The position numbers and the translations under genes were made by a program. Shown here piece by piece: positions 1 through 7,781 of a DNA stretch of 64,000 nt. Numbering within the stretch: position 1 is the first letter of the stretch; the number at the start of each line of letters is the position of its first letter. The DNA is from Candidatus Zixiibacteriota bacterium (GTDB taxonomy: Bacteria; Zixibacteria; MSB-5A5; GN15; FEB-12): assembly GCA_022571845.1 (NCBI GenBank), contig JACZXB010000006.1:115005-179004 (forward strand), written 5' to 3'. Under the pieces are notes generated by a model, which saw only the letters and a list, made by a program, of their open reading frames with translations, was not told the DNA's origin and made no database searches.

Positions 1-963
1 TGGCTGAAATGCGGTTCAATGGGAGTCGGCCCCAATTTTCTGGAAGCTTCACAGATTGCAATAGACTCAGCCAGTAGTGGTACCGAAAATTTCCGCTCTG
101 CCTTTGGTGAGTTTGCTCTCTGGAATTTCTTTACCGGCTCCAGAGCTGCCAGTGCACCGGCAGGAGTCGGTTATTCTGAGAGAACATTTTACCCCGAAAT
201 CCCGGAAAGCTCATTTACCGTTGTAAGCAGTTACCCAGCTTCCTTACTTGGTAATTCCAACCCCAAAAATCCGATGCCCAATTCGGCAGCCTATTTGAAA
301 CTGGAGAACATGCGAGCTATAGATTACACAGCCGACTCAAATTTCCGTATATTTGTTTCGTTAGGGGACGGAATTGATTCTTCACTGGTCCAGGGCTGGG
401 CTGTGGGTAGTGCCCTTCAGTCTGACACAATATCGTCAGAATATTTTAGTACGCTTTCATTCGCCAATGACGACGCGACAGCATTTATTCAAATCCCTCA
501 GCCAAGACAGTACCGCTCGGTTACTTTGATTTTGGCTCCGGCTTCCTGGCGACGTGAGCCATTTAGCTCGATGGACTGGGAAACAAGTTTCGGTTACTTT
601 ACCAATGAACTACTGGTAGACTCTTTGATTGATACACTGGGAGTAGCAACTGATGTTGAAGAGATAGAGTATCCTGTGTTGCCCGAGGGCTACAAGCTGG
701 CTCAGAACTATCCGAATCCGTTCAATCCGGCAACAGTAATCGAATTCGATCTGCCACGACTATCAAATGTTTCCATCACGATTTTCAATCTGCTTGGGCA
801 GAAGGTTAAAGAATTGGTGAACGAGGAGATTTCCGCCGGGAGTTATCGGGTCAGCTGGGATGGTATTTTGTCCAGCGGCCAGAGGGCGTCGAGCGGCATC
901 TACTTCTACCGTTTGATAGCCGATGACTTCATCGACACGAAGAAAATGATCCTGCTAAAATAG
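1..963 (+). CDS. T9SS-sorted secreted protein, 3' part
   Basis: The reading frame is open from the first base of the window, so the gene starts outside it; the first Met codon inside is at 19, but nothing shows it to be the start. The last ~90 residues form a type A sorting domain of the type IX (Por) secretion system: LAQNYPNPFNP, then a short beta sandwich with FNLLGQKV, GSYRVSWDG and SSGIYFYRL, ending in KKMILLK. In this family the domain directs export across the outer membrane and is cleaved or anchored. The upstream ~220 residues show no domain I recognise. Sorting domain: sure; cargo function: unknown. Confidence 0.8.
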   Translation, partial: WLKCGSMGVGPNFLEASQIAIDSASSGTENFRSAFGEFALWNFFTGSRAASAPAGVGYSERTFYPEIPESSFTVVSSYPASLLGNSNPKNPMPNSAAYLKLENMRAIDYTADSNFRIFVSLGDGIDSSLVQGWAVGSALQSDTISSEYFSTLSFANDDATAFIQIPQPRQYRSVTLILAPASWRREPFSSMDWETSFGYFTNELLVDSLIDTLGVATDVEEIEYPVLPEGYKLAQNYPNPFNPATVIEFDLPRLSNVSITIFNLLGQKVKELVNEEISAGSYRVSWDGILSSGQRASSGIYFYRLIADDFIDTKKMILLK

Positions 964-1273
964 GGAGAAAATTGGCAGAACCGCTAAAGAGTTCTGCTCT
1001 ACGGGAACTAGAGCGCAGGGTTACATCCGGACATTAGTCGTGACAAGACCCTGCACAACTGGGGAAATGATCCTGCTAAAATAGCTCGATATTCTTTGAA
1101 TATCAAAGGGCAGGTTTCAATTGATGCAGCGACTATTCAAGCAGCATTCTTAAAATCCAGTTGCGGAAGTCGTCTCGTAGAGCCTGGTTTAGGCAGGTAG
1201 GCTTGATTCCACTGACGCTAATATGTGTCCCTTAACTGTCGATTAATATAATTGTAGCGGGAGACTATAGCTT
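964..1273. other. Intergenic region with short repeats and hairpins
   Basis: No gene is visible. A perfect 7-bp inverted repeat (GCAGAAC at 975-981, GTTCTGC at 991-997) lies just after the preceding stop but has no T tract. AGCCT/AGGCT arms occur near 1180-1205. The last 20 bases of the preceding gene are duplicated at 1065-1084. GGGAGA near 1259-1264 is the probable ribosome binding site of the PilZ gene. Confidence 0.5.
1065..1084 (+). repeat. 20-bp copy of preceding gene's 3' end
   Basis: The 20 bases 944-963, which encode the last residues and the stop of the T9SS-sorted protein, recur exactly at 1065-1084. This looks like the scar of a partial duplication or of a lost second sorting-domain tail. 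Confidence 0.8.
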
Positions 1274-1663
1274 ATGGCTGAAAAAAGAAAACAAGTACGC
1301 AAAATACCTCAGTTCTTCGTAGGGGTCTATGATAATGATCAGACCAAAAGTGTTGGTCGTGTTGCCAATATCAGCAGTGGTGGTCTGATGGTCATTGGTA
1401 AATACGAGCTTACCAGATACGCCAGTTATAAAATAAGCATGGACTTGCCCTATGCCATCAAAGAGAAATCACAAGTTTTCTTTGAGGCGCAGTGCCGGTG
1501 GTGCGAAAGAGGCGGCCGAACAAAGTTATACTCCAGCGGTCTGGAAATTACAAACATCTCTTCGGAAAATTCAGAGATTCTTGCAGAATTCCTTGAAGAC
1601 CCGCAAATAGTCGACGAATCCGGGGTGTCAACAATTTCTGTCATCATAGAGACCGACACCTAG
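1274..1663 (+). CDS. PilZ domain protein (c-di-GMP receptor)
   Basis: A 129-residue protein that is essentially one PilZ domain. The N-terminal RxxxR motif (R5-K-Q-V-R9) and the NxSxxG motif (N32-I-S-S-G-G37) are the two signatures that bind cyclic di-GMP in this family. No signal peptide or membrane segment is seen, so it should be a cytoplasmic single-domain effector. It stands alone on the plus strand, and its target cannot be told from context. Both signatures are intact, so c-di-GMP binding is likely. Confidence 0.85.
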   Translation: MAEKRKQVRKIPQFFVGVYDNDQTKSVGRVANISSGGLMVIGKYELTRYASYKISMDLPYAIKEKSQVFFEAQCRWCERGGRTKLYSSGLEITNISSENSEILAEFLEDPQIVDESGVSTISVIIETDT

Positions 1664-1715
1664 CTGCAAGAATTCCAGTTAGGTTTTACTCGTTAATTGC
1701 TGAGTCCGGTTTTAA

Positions 1716-3149
1716 TTATTCCACATCTACCAAAGAACCTCCAGAGTCAATCCAGTCCATCATAACACCACGTACATTGGTCGCTTTGTAGCCATGCTTT
1801 TGAAGGAAGGCTACTGCAAAGGCAGACCTGTTGCCGCTGCGGCAATGCACATATATATGACGGTCTTTAGGGAGTTCCTTCAATCTGGCAAGAAGGCGGG
1901 TGTAGGCAATATGAGATGCGCCGTCTATCATGCCTTCTTCTTTTAATTCAGAAGCATTTCTAACATCCAGCACCAGCGGATTATCAGATTTTAATGTCTG
2001 ATGAAGTTCTGACATCTGTATTTCAGTGGATTTCTCTAAAGTTCCTCCACTTGCAGCAAACTCTTCTAACTGTTCGGGTGTGCCAAAGCATTCTATATTA
2101 TCAAGGCCAATTCTTATAAGAGCCATTACAGCATAGTTGAGCAAGCCTTCGGCAACAATCAGACATATAGAAGAGCCACCCTCTAAGTAGGAACCGGTGA
2201 CCATTTCAAAGCGGTCGCTAAGAGGAGCAAATAAGGCGCCTTTTAGATGTCCCCGCATATAATCTTCCCATTCACGCGTATCCACTATTACGGACTTTTC
2301 GGACTTAGCCTGTTCAATCATTTCACCGGGAGAGATTTGTCTGGGCTGGGGGAGTTTATTTAAGATTGTCGGACCATTTTTGTTTTCGATTTTCATCCGG
2401 CCAAAATAGTATGGAGGTTCCGGCTGACCGTCGAGTATCATTTCAACAAATTGTTTTTTGTCAGATGCCGCCAGTATAGCTGCATTGTAGTTTAGCTCCT
2501 GCTCAACCGATGTCATCGGAGCCGCTCCCATAGATTTTCCGCAGGCGCTGCCGGCGCCATGGCCCGGCCAAATCATCAGGTCAGGAGAAATCTCCTTGAA
2601 ATTCTGAATAGAATCATAAAGAAGTTCAGCAGCATCGCGCATGGTACCTTCCTGGCCGGCAGCTGTCTCCAGCAAATCCGGGCGGCCAACATCGCCCACA
2701 AGAACAAAGTCACCCGAAACAATTCCCAGCTGTTTCATCTCGCCGTTTTCAAACTCAGAAACGATAAAAATTGTATGCTCAGGGGTGTGACCGGGCGTAT
2801 GCATTACCTCAAATGAAATCTGTCCGACTGAAAACTTGTCTCCATCTTTTACCAATTGATAATTATAGTTGCTGCCGGATAGCCATTCAAATTTCCAGTC
2901 ATCATCCCCTTCATCGGAAGCATAAATTTTCAGACCTGTTTCAGCAAACTGCCTTAAGCCGGATATATAGTCAGCGTGAATATGAGTATCGGCTGCTGCT
3001 ACTATTTTGATTTTGTTTTGTTCAGCCAGGACAAGATACTTTTCAATATCTCTTTGGGGGTCAAATATGATTGCCTCACCGGCTTCCTTGTCTCCAATAA
3101 GGTAGGCGTATTGTGCCAGCCCCGGGTCTTTTATCTGTTTAAAAAACAT
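1716..3149 (-). CDS. MBL-fold/rhodanese fusion, persulfide dioxygenase-like
   Basis: A 477-residue fusion of an N-terminal metallo-beta-lactamase domain (~1-240) with two rhodanese domains. MBL motifs are DTHIHADYISG (H56, H58, D60), HTPGHTPEH, GDVGRPD and WPGHGAGSACG, the pattern of ETHE1/CstB-type persulfide dioxygenases, which oxidise low-molecular-weight persulfides to sulfite. The usual HxHxDH second His is Tyr61 here. The first rhodanese domain has no catalytic Cys at its loop; the second has CRSGNRS and should be active. The chosen start has AAGGGGAAAG just upstream; the frame extends 15 codons further to 3194 without a better site. Sulfide detoxification is the likely role. Confidence 0.8.
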   Translation of the reverse strand: MFFKQIKDPGLAQYAYLIGDKEAGEAIIFDPQRDIEKYLVLAEQNKIKIVAAADTHIHADYISGLRQFAETGLKIYASDEGDDDWKFEWLSGSNYNYQLVKDGDKFSVGQISFEVMHTPGHTPEHTIFIVSEFENGEMKQLGIVSGDFVLVGDVGRPDLLETAAGQEGTMRDAAELLYDSIQNFKEISPDLMIWPGHGAGSACGKSMGAAPMTSVEQELNYNAAILAASDKKQFVEMILDGQPEPPYYFGRMKIENKNGPTILNKLPQPRQISPGEMIEQAKSEKSVIVDTREWEDYMRGHLKGALFAPLSDRFEMVTGSYLEGGSSICLIVAEGLLNYAVMALIRIGLDNIECFGTPEQLEEFAASGGTLEKSTEIQMSELHQTLKSDNPLVLDVRNASELKEEGMIDGASHIAYTRLLARLKELPKDRHIYVHCRSGNRSAFAVAFLQKHGYKATNVRGVMMDWIDSGGSLVDVE

Positions 3150-3288
3150 TCTTTCCCCTTTCGGAAATTTCAACTGGTATATTACACTAATCAATATTAA
3201 ATGTTGGCTGTACAGAGCAGCTATGTCAAGAGCTTTTGCAATGCATAAATAATCAGCTGATATTCATAATTGGGAAGGCGCTTATTTG

Positions 3289-3474
3289 ATGGACAAGAAA
3301 CTTTACAGATCATCAGAACACTATATACTCGGCGGAGTCTGCGGCGGCATAGCCGAATATTTTGATACCAGCCCTACATTGGTTAGAATAATAGCGGTAA
3401 TTCTTTCGTTGCTGCCCGGAATAGGGATAATCAGTTATATCATAGCCTGGATAGTTATCCCCAGACGTTTCTGA
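3289..3474 (+). CDS. PspC-domain small membrane protein
   Basis: A 61-residue protein consisting of a PspC domain: KLYRSSEHYILGGVCGGIAEYF, then one hydrophobic helix (IIAVILSLLPGIGIISYIIAWIVI) ending in PRRF. PspC proteins sense or regulate envelope stress with PspA, but no psp partner lies nearby. The start is ATG 3289 with GGGAAGG upstream; an adjacent TTG at 3286 is an alternative. Confidence 0.85.
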   Translation: MDKKLYRSSEHYILGGVCGGIAEYFDTSPTLVRIIAVILSLLPGIGIISYIIAWIVIPRRF

Positions 3475-3820
3475 GAAACTTGTCAAGCTTTCTCACTGGT
3501 GTCTGCTGGCAGATGATATGTACAGCATCTGGTCACAATGCATGCGCGATGATGAACCCGAACCGTCACCGAAGCGAGAAGAAGTTACTTCATAACACTC
3601 ACTAGTCCAATCACTTAAATCCATTTCAGGTCAAGCTAAAAATTGATCTCCCCTAGCTGAGTGGCATGGAAGTGCCGCTATCATCCAAATAATCATTGAC
3701 AGTAATCGCTTTATTTTCCATCTTTTATGAAGTATCAACTATAAGATGAGCCTGATATCCAAGAGCCTTTATCAAGAAGGCTAACAGGCTAGCGAATATC
3801 ACTGAACGGGAGGTCCTGTT
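3475..3820. other. Intergenic, no gene seen
   Basis: About 350 bases without a convincing reading frame. A 6-bp stem-loop (AGCCTT 3764-3769, AAGGCT 3777-3782) lies just before the next gene, and GGGAGG (near 3810) is that gene's ribosome binding site. Nothing else is recognised. Confidence 0.5.
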
Positions 3821-5836
3821 ATGACCAAATCAAAATTTGCAGGCGTAGTTTTTGCATTACTTCTGGCTACGATTTTTTTATCAGCAAACGTTCAAGCAGA
3901 ATCAAATGAGGACGTAAGCTTCAATATTGTGGCAGATGAATATGTTGACATGATGTATCTCGTTGCAGGAGACCTCGACCTTGATAACAAAGTTGATTTG
4001 GTTTTCTCCGGCTGGATAAGCGGTGGATTTATCGCTTTTGGTGAAGGTAATGGTATGTTTGAAGAACCAACCAGCATATCCGTATCAGGGTCTTCTAATC
4101 TGACTTTAGGTTATGTTAACACAGATGCACTATTGGACATTATTGCAGTGTCCAATAACACTATCTATATACTTCTTAACAATGGCGACAGGACGTTCAC
4201 TACTGTTTCCTGGGCCAACGCAGCGCCCTCTTTAACATTTATCGCCACCGGCTATTTCAATAATGATGTGTTCCTGGATTTCGTGGCCAGTCCCAACAAG
4301 GTATATTTTGGTGATGGCACCGGGGCATTCCCTTCCAATAATACGCTGCCGTTTAGCACTTTGTTCGGCGCCGATGTGAGTGATTTTAATAAAGATGGAT
4401 ATGATGACTTGGTAGTTTTAGAGGGCTCAGGTACCAGCACAAGTCGAATACTTCTAAATGATGGAAATGGCAATTTCAGTGAATCAAGTAGCCTTAGTTT
4501 AGGTGCCCTTTCTATCTCTGTTTCGACAAGCAATGCTCTGGCTGATTTCAATAATGATGGCAATCCCGATTTTGCCCTGATATCACCTTTAATAGGGACA
4601 ACTTGCTCGTCTGGTTTTTTCTTAAGCCTTGGTACTATAGGTCTCGGAGATGGGAACGGTGGCATACTGGCTACAGAGAATTTCGAAGTTTGCGGCACTT
4701 CCTATAATATGACTACCGCCGATGTAAACCGCGACAATGAGTTGGATATTATAGTAGCAAATGGAAGTTTTAAGAGACTCGAAGTTCTACTTGGAAATGG
4801 TGATGGCACCTTTCAGCTTCCAACGTCAGTTCCACTTGGAGCCGAGGAGATAACTTTTGTACTGGCTCAGGGAGATTATAATCGAGACGGTAATCCGGAC
4901 TTTTCATCAGGAGGAGGGTTAATTGATTATGATAGCATCTACTCGGCGATAAACATGCAGCCAGGTAGACCGATCCTTCCTGAACCAATGGTAACTACGG
5001 GATTTTCTTCGGTAGCTTTTGAAGTGATAAATCCTGAAGGGTTTAAAATATCCAGACTTAGAAATACTGTGGCGGGGGGCAGGTATGATAGATTTGACAT
5101 AGATAATGACGGCCAGCTCGATGCACAAGCTTATGATTACAATCTTGAATACGGCGAATATACACTAGTTTTTAGAAGAAGAGCTGACATAACATCACCT
5201 GCAACTTTTGATGCCAATATTAGAATAGGTGATTCCAGGCATTTGACTATTTTCAAGGATTACGAAACACCTGGGAGTGCTAAAGGAAGTTCAGCAAACG
5301 ATAGTATTGTATTTCGAATTTCTATAGATGAATTTCCTCAAACTGATCCGCAGTCGGGAGAAAGCGAATTTGATAACAGTCCGAGCTTCAGCTGGAGCGG
5401 GTTGGCTCTAAATAAGTTTAGTTCGTCTATCAGTTATGATTTTCAGCTGGATTCAAAAGTGGATTTTTCGGCTCCTCTAATTAGTGAAACTGGTTTGACA
5501 GGTCCCAGTTTTACAACATCGACTTCGCTTACCCGTGACAAAGTCTATTATTGGCGGGTCCGAAGTTTTGATGGCGCTGTTTACTCAGATTGGTCAAACG
5601 AAATGGCTGTATATATCGGACCCTTTTTCTGTGGAGATATTAATGATGATGGTAATGGTTCCAACATACTGGACCTGACTTATATGGTTGACTTCATTTT
5701 CCGGGGGGGGGATCCGTATGCGTTCCCTGAATATGCAGATTTGAATGGAGACGGGGTTTCCGGAGACATGCTGGATTTAATTGTTCTGGTCGATTTCATC
5801 TTCCGTGGCGGCACAAATCCCGCTTGTGGTATTTGA
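3821..5836 (+). CDS. Secreted FG-GAP/VCBS protein, dockerin-like C-terminus
   Basis: A 671-residue exported protein: signal peptide 1-26 (hydrophobic core, ends NVQA), then about seven FG-GAP/VCBS-type beta-propeller units over ~30-400, recognised by repeats such as DFNKDGYDDLVV, DFNNDGNPDF and DVNRDNELDIIV, probably binding Ca2+. A fibronectin-like segment (YYWRVRSFDG, near 580) follows. The C-terminal ~65 residues carry two dockerin-like Ca-binding motifs, GDINDDGNGSNILDLTYMVD and LNGDGVSGDMLDLIVLVD, each followed by FIFRGG. It shares this plan with the protein at 7782-11072. The likely site is outside the cell or on the surface; partner and ligand are unknown. Confidence 0.8.
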   Translation: MTKSKFAGVVFALLLATIFLSANVQAESNEDVSFNIVADEYVDMMYLVAGDLDLDNKVDLVFSGWISGGFIAFGEGNGMFEEPTSISVSGSSNLTLGYVNTDALLDIIAVSNNTIYILLNNGDRTFTTVSWANAAPSLTFIATGYFNNDVFLDFVASPNKVYFGDGTGAFPSNNTLPFSTLFGADVSDFNKDGYDDLVVLEGSGTSTSRILLNDGNGNFSESSSLSLGALSISVSTSNALADFNNDGNPDFALISPLIGTTCSSGFFLSLGTIGLGDGNGGILATENFEVCGTSYNMTTADVNRDNELDIIVANGSFKRLEVLLGNGDGTFQLPTSVPLGAEEITFVLAQGDYNRDGNPDFSSGGGLIDYDSIYSAINMQPGRPILPEPMVTTGFSSVAFEVINPEGFKISRLRNTVAGGRYDRFDIDNDGQLDAQAYDYNLEYGEYTLVFRRRADITSPATFDANIRIGDSRHLTIFKDYETPGSAKGSSANDSIVFRISIDEFPQTDPQSGESEFDNSPSFSWSGLALNKFSSSISYDFQLDSKVDFSAPLISETGLTGPSFTTSTSLTRDKVYYWRVRSFDGAVYSDWSNEMAVYIGPFFCGDINDDGNGSNILDLTYMVDFIFRGGDPYAFPEYADLNGDGVSGDMLDLIVLVDFIFRGGTNPACGI

Positions 5837-5870
5837 TATCTGAATTCAACATATCAAACTTTCTGTATAT

Positions 5871-5906
5871 GCCCGATTTAGCTAAAGCTAAATCGGGCAT
5901 CTTTTT
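5871..5906 (+). terminator. Rho-independent terminator after FG-GAP gene
   Basis: A perfect 12-bp stem (5871-5882 with 5887-5898, loop TAAA) is followed by ATCTTTTT. It closes the secreted FG-GAP gene and separates it from the sigma-factor operon. Confidence 0.93.
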
Positions 5907-5964
5907 GCCTAATATTCGTATAATAATTCTATGCAACCAATCATGAAATAACTGTGTCCTAACT

Positions 5965-6534
5965 ATGAAGCATATGACGAAAGAACTGTTCTGGGAATTA
6001 TTAGAGCCGGAGCATAAGCAGGCAGAGGGTTTCTGCCGCAAACTCTGTGGCTCAAAAGACGATGGTGACGACCTGTATCAGGAGGCGCTGTTAGCAGCCT
6101 ATCAGGGCATAGAATCTCTGCGTGATAAACTTGCCTTCAAATCGTGGCTTTACAGGATAATCATTACTCGTCATCGCAATATGGTCAGGCAGCCCTGGTG
6201 GAAAAGGCGTACGACTTTGACTACCAAACAGGCTGATACCAAGAGTTTTGACCCATCAGAGCAGTTTAGTTCTCGTCGCTGGCTGAAAAGGGCTTTTGAA
6301 GCTATTAAAACTGAAGAAAGGGCGCTGATTGTACTTTTTGAAATCGAAGGCTGGACAGTTACAGAACTTGCCGGACTTCTTAATAAACCGCAAGGCACAA
6401 TCAAAGCCAGATTATCGAGGTCACGTAAAAAAATGAGGAAGGCTATAATCGTCTATTTGCCGGATCGTGATAAAAAAAGTCAAACCAGTGAGGCTGGATA
6501 TGCGTTGTCAAAGAGCACAGCAATTATTGAATAA
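5965..6534 (+). CDS. ECF-type sigma-70 family sigma factor
   Basis: A 189-residue sigma factor. Region 2 is seen as DDLYQEALLAAYQGIESLRD and AFKSWLYRIIITRHRN; region 4 as RALIVLFEIEGWTVTELAGL followed by GTIKARLSRSRKKM, a helix-turn-helix that reads the -35 element. There is no region 1.1 or 3, as usual for ECF factors. The 3' end overlaps the anti-sigma gene by 35 bases, which suggests translational coupling. The target regulon is unknown; the flanking secreted FG-GAP genes are candidates by position only. Confidence 0.9.
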   Translation: MKHMTKELFWELLEPEHKQAEGFCRKLCGSKDDGDDLYQEALLAAYQGIESLRDKLAFKSWLYRIIITRHRNMVRQPWWKRRTTLTTKQADTKSFDPSEQFSSRRWLKRAFEAIKTEERALIVLFEIEGWTVTELAGLLNKPQGTIKARLSRSRKKMRKAIIVYLPDRDKKSQTSEAGYALSKSTAIIE

Positions 6535-7552
6535 TAAAACATATAGAAACGAAGCGATAGATATTCAACTGGCGGACCATATCCGCAGCTGCAAATCATG
6601 TTCTGTTCATGCCGCTGCCGGTCATATTCTGAGCCGGGCATTTAAGTTTGAACGGCTTAGGTCGGTTGAATCCGAAACGCCGTTGTCTTTTCTGAAAACC
6701 CGCATTGAAGCTCTTGCCTCACATAGAAATGTTAAGGAGCACAATGTCATGTCATCACTAAGAGATAGAATCGTAAACCATCCTATGATGAGCATTAGTT
6801 TTGCAGGGGCGTTTGTCATGTTACTTCTGGCAGCTACCGTACCTGTTTCATGTAGCCGGACTGTTGGCTATAGTGTCGGGGTTGCCGGCGACGACAGTCC
6901 AATCGCTGAAGCAATCACGTCAGATGCCGAAGGTACCGCGAGCATAACATTCCAGAAGGATTTTCAAGGGAACTTCGTCCGTTTTGATTCAAAAAGAATA
7001 GTCGAAGCGTTGCACACGTTGGGTATTTCCAATGTCACGCTTGACCTGAGTGCCTCGGAATTGGGGCAGACAGTTACTATTTCCGGGTTAGAAAGCCGGG
7101 AGCAGGCACGCGATGCACTTTTGGCTGTTGTTGAAGTTGCCGGGGTAGGGGATAAGGCAGAGTTACAGTCCCGTCAGGAATCGGTCCGCGGCACCTTACT
7201 GGAACACTGCCTTAACGGTATTCACGAAATACTTATCAATACTGACGGATTGTCTGATAAAGAAGTACATGCTCAAATAGTTGCTCAACTTGAAGCAGCA
7301 GGCATAACCGGTGCTGAGGTGCAATTCCTGAGCGGTGATGATGGCCACAAAGGAATTTTCATTGGACAGAGTGGTGCGAGTGATGGCTTGGTGACCAAGC
7401 AGGTTATTGAATGGAAAACCGAGGGAGGTGGTAGTGAGGGAATGTTCAATCTTGATGGTGCCGATTCTATGATGACTATTGAGTTAAGATCTGATGACAA
7501 CACTCAGACGATCGATGTCAAGAAAATTATTACAACAGACTCTGATAAATAG
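6500..7552 (+). CDS. Zinc-finger anti-sigma factor with large C-terminal domain
   Basis: The N-terminus carries C3 and H27-x3-C31-x2-C34 (HIRSCKSC), the ZAS zinc motif of anti-sigma factors that sequester ECF sigmas. One membrane helix follows (~96-116, FAGAFVMLLLAATVPVS), then ~230 residues presumably outside the cytoplasm with no domain I recognise. ATG 6500 has GAGG 8 bases upstream; a GTG at 6467 in frame would add 11 residues but has no visible site. The overlap with the sigma gene marks a cognate pair; release on an envelope signal is the standard model for such proteins. Confidence 0.8.
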   Translation: MRCQRAQQLLNNKTYRNEAIDIQLADHIRSCKSCSVHAAAGHILSRAFKFERLRSVESETPLSFLKTRIEALASHRNVKEHNVMSSLRDRIVNHPMMSISFAGAFVMLLLAATVPVSCSRTVGYSVGVAGDDSPIAEAITSDAEGTASITFQKDFQGNFVRFDSKRIVEALHTLGISNVTLDLSASELGQTVTISGLESREQARDALLAVVEVAGVGDKAELQSRQESVRGTLLEHCLNGIHEILINTDGLSDKEVHAQIVAQLEAAGITGAEVQFLSGDDGHKGIFIGQSGASDGLVTKQVIEWKTEGGGSEGMFNLDGADSMMTIELRSDDNTQTIDVKKIITTDSDK

Positions 7553-7567
7553 GAAAACGCCAGATTA

Positions 7568-7605
7568 ATAGGGCCGGTGATTAGAATCGCCAGCCCTATT
7601 TTTTT
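7568..7605 (+). terminator. Rho-independent terminator after sigma operon
   Basis: ATAGGGC (7568-7574) pairs with GCCCTAT (7593-7599), with further imperfect pairing inside, followed directly by a run of T. It ends the sigma/anti-sigma transcript. Confidence 0.85.
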
Positions 7606-7781
7606 GTCTGTTAGTAGGGGAATAATTATAAGGTGTAAATTATTGGCAGTTTTATCACCGGTGATTTGTTTGGTAGCTAAGAGATACCTTAGTTGCGAAC
7701 TAACAGCTCGAGAGTCCCATAGTCTGACACAGGCCAAGCGTCAACAGTAATACTACTGAACGAAATCGACGTTTCTGAAAT

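Noticed and set aside
4252..4698. 148-codon minus-strand frame inside the FG-GAP gene
   Set aside because: Low-complexity Ser/Pro/Leu/Lys composition typical of an antisense shadow of FG-GAP repeats.
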